From Paenibacillus lutrae (GTDB lineage: Bacteria; Bacillota; Bacilli; Paenibacillales; NBRC-103111): a stretch of DNA of 64,000 bases. The stretch's first letter is position 1; each line of letters opens with the position of its first letter. The notes under the pieces are model-generated. The model worked only from the letters and a program-made list of their open reading frames with translations, did no database searches and had not been told where the DNA came from. The translations under genes and the position numbers were made by a program. Positions 1 through 6,956 of the stretch are shown here, in pieces. Location of the stretch: the NCBI RefSeq assembly GCF_009757775.1, contig NZ_RHLK01000005.1:62969-126968 (forward strand), in the 5' to 3' direction.

Positions 1-24
1 CGTCGACGTGTCTATACCACTCAT
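1..24 (-). CDS. 5' end of a gene, probably trpF (cut by the window edge)
   Basis: An AAGGAG ribosome site at 37-32 sits seven bases before an ATG at 24, and the frame (MSGIDTST) runs off the window. Position directly after trpC makes phosphoribosylanthranilate isomerase (TrpF, step three of tryptophan synthesis) the likely identity, but the eight visible residues carry no diagnostic motif. The same frame is open back to an ATG at 126, which has only a weak AGGAAAG site, so a start 34 codons earlier is possible but less likely. Identity is inferred from operon order, not seen. Confidence 0.45.
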
Positions 25-142
25 TTTACCACTCCTTGAGGACATGAGAGAATTTCGGAGATTTACATCTCCTGCAGAAATACCCTGCTTATGAACCGCT
101 GTATGGGTGCCGCCCGCACCTAGCATAAGCAATCTTTCCTTG

Positions 143-182
143 TAAAAAAAAGAAAAGGAGCGCATCCGGGCTAAGCCCGGAT
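143..182 (-). terminator. hairpin at the trpC stop, possible weak terminator
   Basis: A perfect 8-bp stem with a 3-nt loop (ATCCGGGC-TTA-GCCCGGAT) overlaps the trpC stop codon. It is followed, after nine mixed bases, by a T-rich stretch (TTTTCTTTTTTTT). The gap before the T-run makes it a poor intrinsic terminator. It could instead cause partial termination or protect the trpDC mRNA 3' end before trpF. Confidence 0.35.
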
Positions 183-971
183 ACCTTCCATTTTCCCCAT
201 CAAATCTTCAACCGCCTGACTTACATCCGGCTGTCTCATAAAATGCTCCCCGATCAGTACGGCACCTGCGCCAGACTTATACACGAAGTCCAGGTCATCA
301 CGGGATGAAATGCCGCTTTCACTCACAAGCAGCCGATCCTTCGGAACGATGGAAGCCAGTTCTTCCGTGGTGCGGATGTCGGTAACGAACGTTTTCAAAT
401 TGCGGTTATTAATCCCGACTAGAGTCGCATCCAGTTCCAAAACAGTCTCCATCTCACGGCGGTCATGCACTTCGACCAGCACATCCATGCCATAGTCACG
501 GGCCAAACCCAAAAACTGTTTCATTTCAGCGCGATTAAGAATAGAAGCGATCAGAAGAATAGCGTCGGCTCCAATGACACGAGCCTCAAGAATCTGTGCC
601 GGGTGAATGATGAAATCTTTGCGCAGCAGCGGCACATGAACCGCTTCATGGACTGCACTTAAGTAATCATTGGCGCCTTGAAAATATTGAACGTCCGTAA
701 GAACAGAGATGCAGTCTGTTCCTGCTTGTGTGTAAGCTTCGGCTAAACGTACCGGATCAAAATCCGCCCGGATCAAGCCTTTGGAAGGCGACGCCTTCTT
801 GACCTCTGCGATTAAACCCGTCTTGCGGTTGCGTCCCGTACGGAGCGCCTGTTCGAACCCGCGGCATGCTTTCAAATCTGAAATTTGGCGCTCCAGCTCA
901 GCTGTGGTAATACGCGCCTGAAGCTGCTGCACTTCTTCGCGCTTGGTTGCGACAATTCGTTCAAGAAACAT
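171..971 (-). CDS. trpC: Indole-3-glycerol phosphate synthase
   Basis: Closes the ring of CdRP to give indole-3-glycerol phosphate, the fourth step of tryptophan synthesis in the cytoplasm. The 266-aa length is normal for the monofunctional enzyme. The N-terminus (MFLERIVATKREEV) and the phosphate-barrel signature IAEVKKASPSKG near residues 53-64 with its catalytic lysines are visible, as are the later SESGIS and GAGAVLIGE strand ends. The start has CAGGAG upstream and overlaps the trpD stop by 11 bp, so the two are probably translationally coupled. It would share the TRAP-controlled transcript that begins near 2402. Confidence 0.95.
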   Translation of the reverse strand: MFLERIVATKREEVQQLQARITTAELERQISDLKACRGFEQALRTGRNRKTGLIAEVKKASPSKGLIRADFDPVRLAEAYTQAGTDCISVLTDVQYFQGANDYLSAVHEAVHVPLLRKDFIIHPAQILEARVIGADAILLIASILNRAEMKQFLGLARDYGMDVLVEVHDRREMETVLELDATLVGINNRNLKTFVTDIRTTEELASIVPKDRLLVSESGISSRDDLDFVYKSGAGAVLIGEHFMRQPDVSQAVEDLMGKMEGIRA

Positions 972-2001
972 AGCTCAAATCTCCTGTATAGTGGGCTAAT
1001 TGCTGTAATTTTTCCATGGCTCTACCGCTGTCAATCACGTCCGCAGCCAGCTTCACGCCTTCCTGCAGTGTTCCTGCCGATCCCGTGACGTAGAAGCAGG
1101 CTCCGGCATTGGCAAGCACAATCTCTCTGTGCGCACCTTTGTCTCCTGTGAAAATACGTCGGATAATATCCGCGTTTTCACCGGCATCTCCACCTTTGAT
1201 GAGATGAAGATCATGACTTTGAATTCCCAAATCATCGGGAGTTACGGAATACGTACGAATCGTTCCGTCCTTAAGTTCTGTAATTTGCGTGGGTGCCGAG
1301 ATACTGATTTCGTCCAATCCGTCATAGCTGGCTACGACCACGGCTCTTTTAAGTCCGAGTGCCCCGAGCGCATTAGCGACAAGTTCTGTTTTACTGCGGT
1401 CAAAGACACCCATCACTTGACGGTCGGCACCGGCCGGATTCGTAAGCGGTCCGAGAAGATTAAAGACCGTACGCACTCCGAGCTCGCGGCGCGGGCCGGC
1501 CGCATGCTTCATCGATTGATGATACCGCTGCGCAAACATGAAACAAATGCCTAGCTGGTCCAGACAATGAGCGGCCTGCGTACTGTCCAGCTCGATGTTC
1601 ACACCGAGTGCTTCCAGAACGTCAGCGCTCCCGCTTTTACTGGACATCGCGCGGTTCCCATGCTTAGCGACACGGATGCCGCCTGCAGCCGCAACAATCG
1701 CAGAAGCGGTCGAAATATTGAAAGTATCTGCGCCATCTCCACCTGTCCCGCAAGTATCAAGCAGGTTGTGCTGGACCGTATGGACCGACGCCGCTTTCAC
1801 TCTCATGGCTTCAGCGAAGCCGGTCAACTCCTCAATGGTTTCCCCTTTGATTCTCATTGCCGTCAGTACGCTGCCGATTTGTGCCGGAGTCGCTTCTCCA
1901 TCCATCACCGTAATCATAAGTTCCCTTGCTTCTTCGCGAGATAAATTCCCGCCCCCAATGAGTGTCGAGATTGCCCGCTGAATGGTACCATTCGCCGTCA
2001 T
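961..2001 (-). CDS. trpD: Anthranilate phosphoribosyltransferase
   Basis: Transfers the phosphoribosyl group of PRPP to anthranilate, step two of tryptophan synthesis. The 346-aa protein shows the PRPP-binding loop CGTGGDG near residue 84, the NISTA and KHGNRAMSSKSGSAD segments, and GPRRELGVRTVFNLLGPL. An AAGGAGG site precedes the ATG at 2001. It is the first gene after the trp leader. In B. subtilis trpE stands directly upstream, but here there are only about 420 non-coding bases between trpD and aroH. The enzyme looks intact, so anthranilate must come from a TrpE/TrpG encoded elsewhere, or be taken up. Confidence 0.96.
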   Translation of the reverse strand: MTANGTIQRAISTLIGGGNLSREEARELMITVMDGEATPAQIGSVLTAMRIKGETIEELTGFAEAMRVKAASVHTVQHNLLDTCGTGGDGADTFNISTASAIVAAAGGIRVAKHGNRAMSSKSGSADVLEALGVNIELDSTQAAHCLDQLGICFMFAQRYHQSMKHAAGPRRELGVRTVFNLLGPLTNPAGADRQVMGVFDRSKTELVANALGALGLKRAVVVASYDGLDEISISAPTQITELKDGTIRTYSVTPDDLGIQSHDLHLIKGGDAGENADIIRRIFTGDKGAHREIVLANAGACFYVTGSAGTLQEGVKLAADVIDSGRAMEKLQQLAHYTGDLSYVS

Positions 2002-2103
2002 CAGACCGTCCTCCTTCTATAAAGTCGTATTTGCTGCGATCACCGGGCTGCTCTCCTAGATGTCCATGTAAAACGATTAATTGCGCTCTGTCATTCGAGA
2101 AAT

Positions 2104-2132
2104 GTAAAAAGACCTCTACATAGGCGTAGAGG
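2104..2132 (-). terminator. trp attenuator terminator
   Basis: On the minus strand CCTCTAC pairs with GTAGAGG around a six-base loop and is followed by TCTTTTT, a typical intrinsic terminator. It lies about 100 bases before trpD. Its 5' arm (GGCCTCTAC) can also pair with GTAGAGCC inside TRAP triplets 2-3 (2391-2384) with a single bulge. That gives a plausible mutually exclusive antiterminator which TRAP binding would prevent. The hairpin is seen; the alternative pairing is inference. Confidence 0.75.
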
Positions 2133-2246
2133 CCGTCGGTATCATAAGAATTGTAGGTTTACAGAATTAGTCGCGCAGCGGGTCCTGCAGTGCCAATTCC
2201 TAAACCGCAATTGACTGCTCATAAACTGCTTCTGCTCGAATCGGGC

Positions 2247-2342
2247 CTATGCTGCTGCCAGATTCACCACTTTATACCCGTACCGGGCATCGTTACAGAA
2301 ACAGAATCCTTGTTTACTACAACAAGGGTGGACTCCAATCAT
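2247..2342 (-). CDS. possible 31-aa leader ORF after the TRAP site
   Basis: An ATG at 2342 opens a 31-codon frame (begins MIGVHPCCSKQG, ends NLAAA) four bases after the last TRAP triplet. The GAG triplets would be its only Shine-Dalgarno-like sequence, so bound TRAP would block its translation. It has four Cys codons and no Trp codon, unlike known tryptophan leader peptides. It may be chance. Confidence 0.2.
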   Translation of the reverse strand: MIGVHPCCSKQGFCFCNDARYGYKVVNLAAA

Positions 2343-2345
2343 ACG

Positions 2346-2398
2346 CTGTGCTCTTCTCTACTCTTCTCAACTGATCTCTTCTCGGCTCTACTGCTCTC
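2346..2398 (-). promoter_or_regulatory. TRAP (MtrB) binding site, 11 NAG triplets
   Basis: Reading the RNA strand, eleven NAG triplets occur at an exact 5-nt period: GAG at 1, 3, 4, 5, 7, 8, 9 and 10, CAG at 2, 6 and 11, each separated by two bases. TRAP is an 11-subunit ring that wraps RNA with 11 (G/U)AG repeats when loaded with tryptophan, so count and spacing fit exactly. The first triplet lies about five bases from the predicted transcript start. There is therefore no room for the 5' stem-loop that helps TRAP on the B. subtilis trp leader. The mtrB gene is at 12564-12782. Confidence 0.92.
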
Positions 2399-2408
2399 AT
2401 CTAAATCC

Positions 2409-2438
2409 ACTATACTACCCGGGTTATGAATTTGTCAA
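2409..2438 (-). promoter_or_regulatory. trp promoter (sigma-A type)
   Basis: TTGACA (2438-2433), an 18-bp spacer and TATAGT (2414-2409) sit on the minus strand just before the TRAP triplets. The -35 box lies in the last codons of aroH (Leu-Thr-Asn-Ser-stop). This is the same relative position as the internal trp promoter of B. subtilis. Confidence 0.85.
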
Positions 2439-2801
2439 TTTCACAATGTCCGGACGAAGCACTTTTGCCCCTTTTAAATAAACATGACGGATTTCATCTT
2501 GTTTCTTCTCTGTGTTAACCAGTACCATAAGCCGAATGCAATTCGGCAGACTGTTATCCACATCAATCTCGATGGAACACATCAGCGGCACTAGATCCCA
2601 GCCATCCATCTGACGGATCGCTCTTGCCGGAAATGTCGCTGTAAGCTCCTTTGTAACCGTAATGAAAACCGAGGATATATCAGCCGGATTGACTGAATTA
2701 TCTTGAACAATCTTATCCAGCAGTTCCAGAGTCGATGACAAGATCGGACCTTCCTCGTTGTTCTCTACAGTCGTTGCTCCACGGATCCCTCTCACGTACA
2801 T
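2424..2801 (-). CDS. aroH: Chorismate mutase, AroH class
   Basis: Converts chorismate to prephenate on the way to phenylalanine and tyrosine. The 125-aa length and the N-terminus VRGIRGATTVENN are those of the small trimeric AroH family. Further signatures are FITVTKELTATFPARAIR and the C-terminal VYLKGAKVLRPD, which carries active-site arginine and lysine residues of this family. It follows aroB by three bases with a GGAGG site, so it is cotranscribed with aroC and aroB. Its 3' end contains the -35 box of the trp promoter. Confidence 0.95.
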   Translation of the reverse strand: MYVRGIRGATTVENNEEGPILSSTLELLDKIVQDNSVNPADISSVFITVTKELTATFPARAIRQMDGWDLVPLMCSIEIDVDNSLPNCIRLMVLVNTEKKQDEIRHVYLKGAKVLRPDIVKLTNS

Positions 2802-2804
2802 GAA

Positions 2805-3899
2805 TTATGCCTCCCGCTTCAATTGTTCCACAACTTCTTCAACCCATTCACGGCGGACATCGCTTCGGATTTCAACCCGTCCGATTTCCGTCGGGATAAC
2901 AAACGTCATGGTGCCTTCCTTAAACTTCTTGTCGTGCATCATTGCGTTCATGATTTGAGCTGTATCGTAATGTTCAGGAAGCCGAACCGGCAAACCGAAA
3001 TCTTGAAGCACTCGCTTCGTAACCGTATAAATCTCTTCGGAATAGCCGAGTTTCATCGCGAGCCGCGCAGAACCGACCATCCCGATAGAAATCGCCTCAC
3101 CATGCAGAAGCTCGTTATATCCTGCAACTGCTTCCAAGGCATGACCAATCGTGTGGCCCAGATTAAGGATCGCTCGCAGGCCGTTCTCCCGTTCATCCTC
3201 GGAAACAACCAGCGATTTAACCCGGCATCCCTGGTATAATCCGTACTGCAGCGCCTGCGGATCAAGAGCTAACAGCCGCTCCCTGTTCTCCTCAAGCCAG
3301 CTGGTAAACTCCGCATCCCAGATCAGACCATGCTTGATCATTTCTGAGAAGCCGGCTGAAATATCCCGTTTAGGCAGCGTGGAGAGCGTAGATACATCAT
3401 AAAGGACCATTTCGGGCTGGTGAAAAGCACCGATAATGTTCTTCGCCAGCGGATGGTTTACCGCTACTTTGCCTCCTACGCTGCTATCATGAGCCAGAAT
3501 TGTAGTCGGCATCTGAATGAATGCGATCCCCCGCATGAAGCTCGCGGCTGCAAAGCCGGCCAAATCCCCTACAACCCCTCCGCCTAATGCAACAATCGCG
3601 GATTTGCGGTCAAGGCCCGCTTCCAGCGATGCCGTCACAATCCGCTCCAGCATATGAAGGGACTTGGAAGATTCGCCGGAAGGGACAACAAATGAATGCA
3701 CATTGTATCCTCCGGCCTGCAATCCGTCCTTAACAGGCTGCAAATGATAGCCGGCTACGGAATCATCCGTAACGATTAGAATCGGGGAACGTTTGCTTAT
3801 TCCGTGTTTGTCGAAATAAGCAGACGCCTCTTGAAGTAACCCTTCCCCGAGGTAGATCGGATAAGATCGCTCGCCCAGATCAACCTTTAGTTCCATCAT
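2805..3899 (-). CDS. aroB: 3-dehydroquinate synthase
   Basis: Second enzyme of the shikimate pathway; it cyclises DAHP to 3-dehydroquinate using NAD and a divalent metal. The 364-aa protein shows the NAD-binding PSGESSKS and GGGVVGDLAGFAAA segments and the metal ligands in LNLGHTIGHALEA and LLHGEAISIGM. The start ATG-ATG follows the aroC stop by one base, with GGAGAG inside the end of aroC serving as ribosome site, so translation is tightly coupled. The normal length and intact metal histidines suggest a functional enzyme. Confidence 0.96.
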   Translation of the reverse strand: MMELKVDLGERSYPIYLGEGLLQEASAYFDKHGISKRSPILIVTDDSVAGYHLQPVKDGLQAGGYNVHSFVVPSGESSKSLHMLERIVTASLEAGLDRKSAIVALGGGVVGDLAGFAAASFMRGIAFIQMPTTILAHDSSVGGKVAVNHPLAKNIIGAFHQPEMVLYDVSTLSTLPKRDISAGFSEMIKHGLIWDAEFTSWLEENRERLLALDPQALQYGLYQGCRVKSLVVSEDERENGLRAILNLGHTIGHALEAVAGYNELLHGEAISIGMVGSARLAMKLGYSEEIYTVTKRVLQDFGLPVRLPEHYDTAQIMNAMMHDKKFKEGTMTFVIPTEIGRVEIRSDVRREWVEEVVEQLKREA

Positions 3900-3900
3900 C

Positions 3901-5064
3901 TTAATAGCTCTCCACTTGCTTCAGGTAGCTTTCGTAGTTGCGGCGGATCTCTTCGAGGGAATCCCCGCCGAATTTCTCCATGAATGCCTGCGCGACTTCC
4001 CAGGCGACGACATTCTCCATAATCACGCCTGCAGCCGGCACTGCGCAGGTGTCCGAGCGTTCAACTTGGGCAGTGAAAGGCTCTTTCGTATCGATATCTA
4101 CGCTTTGCAGCGGTTTGTATAAAGTAGAGATTGGCTTCATAACGCCGCGGACTACGATAGGCTCTCCGGTAGTCATGCCGCCTTCGAATCCTCCCGCACG
4201 GTTCGTTGCACGGTGAAAACCGCTATTCTCATCGAAATGAATGGCATCATGCACCTTGGAACCGCGAAGTTTAGCCGCTTCGAAACCAATACCGATTTCG
4301 CAGCCTTTAAAAGCTTGAATGGACAACACGGCTTGCGCGATTCTTCCGTCAAGCTTACGATCCCACTGGACATGGCTTCCCAGCCCCACTGGTGCGCCTT
4401 CTACAATAACTTCAACGATACCGCCTAAGGTATCACCGTCAGCTTTGGCCGCATCGATGGCTGCAACCATCGCAGCTTCCGCCTCGGCGTCGACAACCCG
4501 GACAGGCGACTCCTCGGTTATGCGGATCAGCTCATCTATCGGCAGTTCAGGCGCTTTAGCTTCGACTTCTCCAATCCGCACGACGTGGCTGGCCAGCTTG
4601 ATTCCGAACTCTTCCAGAAGCTGACGGGCAACGGCTCCGCATGCGACGCGCATAGTCGTCTCACGCGCGCTCGAACGTTCCAGAATGTTCCGGAGGTCGC
4701 GCTGGTTATATTTAAGTCCGCCGCTCAAATCCGCATGACCCGGACGCGGGCGGTTGACTCGGCGCTTGCCTTCCACCGTATCCGGCTGTTCTTCGATGTT
4801 CATAATCGATGTCCAATGTTTCCAGTCATTATTCTCAACAACAAGAGCAATCGGAGCCCCGGTAGTTCTGCCGTGACGTACTCCGCCTACGATACTTGCT
4901 GTATCTTTCTCGATCTGCATCCGGCGTCCCCGGCCATGACCTTTTTGCCGTCTATGTAATTGATGGTTCATCGCCTCAAAATCAATCGTTATATTACTTG
5001 GAAATCCCTCAATAATCGCGGTCAGCTGCGGACCATGTGTTTCCCCCGCCGTTAAATATCTCAC
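3901..5064 (-). CDS. aroC: Chorismate synthase
   Basis: Last shikimate-pathway enzyme: EPSP to chorismate with reduced FMN. The 387-aa sequence carries the family signatures [55 protein letters not shown] and [12 protein letters not shown]. The start is GTG at 5064 behind GGGAGGGAG. It is the first gene of the aro/trp supraoperon (called aroF in B. subtilis) and has its own sigma-A promoter at 5144-5172. Its product is the branch point for Trp, Phe/Tyr, folate and, in this organism, futalosine-route menaquinone through MqnA. Confidence 0.96.
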   Translation of the reverse strand: MRYLTAGETHGPQLTAIIEGFPSNITIDFEAMNHQLHRRQKGHGRGRRMQIEKDTASIVGGVRHGRTTGAPIALVVENNDWKHWTSIMNIEEQPDTVEGKRRVNRPRPGHADLSGGLKYNQRDLRNILERSSARETTMRVACGAVARQLLEEFGIKLASHVVRIGEVEAKAPELPIDELIRITEESPVRVVDAEAEAAMVAAIDAAKADGDTLGGIVEVIVEGAPVGLGSHVQWDRKLDGRIAQAVLSIQAFKGCEIGIGFEAAKLRGSKVHDAIHFDENSGFHRATNRAGGFEGGMTTGEPIVVRGVMKPISTLYKPLQSVDIDTKEPFTAQVERSDTCAVPAAGVIMENVVAWEVAQAFMEKFGGDSLEEIRRNYESYLKQVESY

Positions 5065-5143
5065 AATCTTGCTCCCTCCCTAATCCGAGCGCCAAACGTG
5101 CCAAGGACACTTTAGCGCTTTCAAGCGACTAAGTTTTTCTATC

Positions 5144-5172
5144 ATTATAGTATACCACCCTGCGTTTGACAA
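5144..5172 (-). promoter_or_regulatory. aroC operon promoter
   Basis: TTGTCA (5172-5167), a 17-bp spacer and a perfect TATAAT (5149-5144) lie about 80 bp before the aroC GTG. This is a strong sigma-A-type match and the probable start of the aroC-aroB-aroH transcript. The 5' leader has a small imperfect hairpin (TTAGTCGCTT / AAGCGCTAA) of unknown meaning. Confidence 0.8.
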
Positions 5173-5182
5173 CCGCGCACGC

Positions 5183-5221
5183 AAAAAACACGCCCTGCCC
5201 GTCAGCGGCACAAAGCGTGTT
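5183..5221 (-). terminator. Terminator of the small gene before aroC
   Basis: AACACGC and GCGTGTT form the outer stem, TGCC/GGCA an inner stem, followed by TTTT on the minus strand. It separates the small gene at 5260-5424 from the aroC promoter. Confidence 0.75.
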
Positions 5222-5259
5222 CCATCGGCCTTTGTCTTCTCCGAAACGAGAGCGGAAGA

Positions 5260-5424
5260 TCATCCCCCTGCAGACTGCTTCTGCCTGGGCCCAATCGGCT
5301 CTACCATTTTCGGATCATTCATCATGCCCAGAATCTGTACAGAATCTATTCCTAGTATCTGAGTACATTCCTGCATGGTGATGAACCCCCGTCGATAAGC
5401 AGAAATCACTTTTCGTTTATCCAT
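5260..5424 (-). CDS. Small conserved protein of unknown function (54 aa)
   Basis: A 54-residue protein beginning MDKRKVISAYRRGFIT, with AAGGAGG at good spacing before the ATG at 5424. A longer frame begins ten codons upstream but lacks a ribosome site. The central part (ECTQILGIDSVQILGMM) looks like a short helix-turn-helix-sized helical segment, but I cannot assign a family. It lies between cheR and aroC and is closed by its own terminator. Confidence 0.7.
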   Translation of the reverse strand: MDKRKVISAYRRGFITMQECTQILGIDSVQILGMMNDPKMVEPIGPRQKQSAGG

Positions 5425-5484
5425 GTCAGTCCTCCTTGAGAGACGGTACTTCAAGTATGGGTAAGAATGGGAAAAGTTATACTT

Positions 5485-6267
5485 CTACTTCCCTTTTTTT
5501 CGGTAAAAAAAGGTATCTGCGGGTTCAAGATCATATTGAGCCGGTGAAAAAATCTGCTCTGTGGAGCCAACGAACAAAATGCCGCCCGGTTTCAGCGCTT
5601 TGGAAAACTTCTGATACAGCCTGTCTTTCGCTTCTTCCGTAAAATAAATAATGACATTCCGGCATATAATCAAATCAAATCCCGAATCGAACCGGTCCTC
5701 AAGAAGATTCTGCTTTTGAAATCTGACGGCTTTTTTGAGCTCATCCGCCACATGATAGACCGTTTGCTCTTGTTTAAAATACGTTTGAACGTAAGCGACC
5801 GGCACGTCTTTAAGAGAACGTTCCACATAAATGCCGCGGCGGGCTTTCTCAATGGCCCCGTCGTCAATATCGGTTGCCAATACAGACGAATCCCGCAAAG
5901 CGCCCTGCTGCGCCAAGATCATCGCCAGTGTATAGGGCTCTTCCCCTGTAGAGCATGCGGCACTCCAAACTTTAAGGTTGCGGTTCGCACTTCTAAGCTC
6001 AGGGAGAAACTTACCCTCAAGCACTTCCCAGCGATTCGGATTCCTCCAGAATTCGGATACATTAATGGTCATGCGATCCAAAAACTCATGAAACAATGCT
6101 TTGTCTCTGGTCAGTGCTTCGTAATACGCCAGGAAGGTATCATACCCTTTCTTGGTGCGCAGCGTCGTTAAACGCCGTTTCATCTGCGCTTCTTTGTACA
6201 AAGCCAGATCAATGGAAGTAAATTCTTTAATCTTGCGTATGAATAATGGAAAGTCATCGGTCTCCAA
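5485..6267 (-). CDS. cheR: Chemotaxis protein methyltransferase CheR
   Basis: Methylates glutamates of chemoreceptors using S-adenosylmethionine to set adaptation level. The N-terminal CheR domain (KEAQMKRRLTTL) is followed by the SAM-binding domain with WSAACSTGEEPYTLAM and DLIICRNVIIYF, both diagnostic. The frame is open to a GTG at 6279, but AGAGGTGGG sits seven bases before a TTG at 6267, giving 260 aa, close to the 256 aa of B. subtilis CheR. It lies between ndk and aroC, as in B. subtilis. Confidence 0.93.
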   Translation of the reverse strand: METDDFPLFIRKIKEFTSIDLALYKEAQMKRRLTTLRTKKGYDTFLAYYEALTRDKALFHEFLDRMTINVSEFWRNPNRWEVLEGKFLPELRSANRNLKVWSAACSTGEEPYTLAMILAQQGALRDSSVLATDIDDGAIEKARRGIYVERSLKDVPVAYVQTYFKQEQTVYHVADELKKAVRFQKQNLLEDRFDSGFDLIICRNVIIYFTEEAKDRLYQKFSKALKPGGILFVGSTEQIFSPAQYDLEPADTFFYRKKGK

Positions 6268-6334
6268 TCCGTATCCCACCTCTGATGTAATCGTCCGTGA
6301 AATATTCCATGAGACTCATTTAAATTCCTGCTTA

Positions 6335-6371
6335 AAAGAAAAAGATATGAGCCGATTGTGCCCATATCTTT
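6335..6371 (-). terminator. Terminator after ndk
   Basis: A perfect 9-bp stem AAAGATATG/CATATCTTT with a 13-nt loop is followed by TTCTTTT on the minus strand, 23 bases after the ndk stop. It implies that cheR is at least partly transcribed separately. Confidence 0.8.
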
Positions 6372-6393
6372 TCTTCAAGCCCTTTTGTCAGTA

Positions 6394-6837
6394 CTACAGC
6401 CAGCGGGATACGTCGCGTTTATAATCCAGAACTTCTTCCGGTTTAAAGAAATGGTTGATTTCACGTTCAGCGCTTTCAACAGAATCCGAACCGTGAATCA
6501 GGTTAAGTCTCGTATGTAATGCGAAATCGCCGCGAATCGTTCCTGGTGCTGCTTCAAGAACATTGGTTTTGCCGTTCAGAATCCGGGAAAGTGCAATAAC
6601 CTGCTCTCCCTGCCATACCATTGCAAAGACAGGTCCTGATGTAATAAATTCAACGAGCGGCTCGAAGAAATCTTTACCTTTATGCTCGGCATAATGTTCC
6701 TCAGCCTGCTCTTTTGTCATCAGTATCAGTTTGCCGGCTACCAATTGAAAGCCTTTTTGTTCCAGCCTTTTGATAATTTCGCCAATCAATCCGCGCTGGA
6801 CGCCGTCTGGTTTTACCATAAGAAATGTTTTTTCCAT
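6394..6837 (-). CDS. ndk: Nucleoside diphosphate kinase
   Basis: Transfers phosphate from ATP to other nucleoside diphosphates to balance NTP and dNTP pools. The 147-aa protein has [18 protein letters not shown] at the N-terminus, the RTDxN-like segment replaced by the normal [17 protein letters not shown], and the active-site histidine in [16 protein letters not shown]. Length and motifs are standard. It follows hepT by about 120 bp and ends at a strong terminator. Confidence 0.97.
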   Translation of the reverse strand: MEKTFLMVKPDGVQRGLIGEIIKRLEQKGFQLVAGKLILMTKEQAEEHYAEHKGKDFFEPLVEFITSGPVFAMVWQGEQVIALSRILNGKTNVLEAAPGTIRGDFALHTRLNLIHGSDSVESAEREINHFFKPEEVLDYKRDVSRWL

Positions 6838-6956
6838 GTCATTGCCTCCATCTGGTAGTCATGTCATTCGCCCTTACTGTACAGGGATTGTCATACAGAT
6901 ACAATGAAGAATTGCACACTCGGCCTGCCAGTAAAGGGATCCTCGCTAACTCGGGT

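Larger units (their letters stand above)
2002..2423 (-). promoter_or_regulatory. trp leader region (no gene; trpE absent)
   Basis: This 422-base stretch separates aroH from trpD. Read on the minus strand it holds, in order, the -10 part of a promoter, eleven evenly spaced NAG triplets, a 31-codon open frame, a 7-bp hairpin (CCTTGTT/AACAAGG at 2308-2327), about 110 bases without recognisable structure, a strong terminator hairpin (2104-2132) and the trpD ribosome site. No TrpE-like peptide is readable in any minus-strand frame. The architecture is a TRAP-type attenuator, but much longer between site and terminator than the B. subtilis trp leader. Confidence 0.8.

Noticed and set aside
2134-2246. 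trpE remnant in the trp leader
   Set aside because: No minus-strand frame gives a TrpE-like peptide longer than a few residues; called non-coding.
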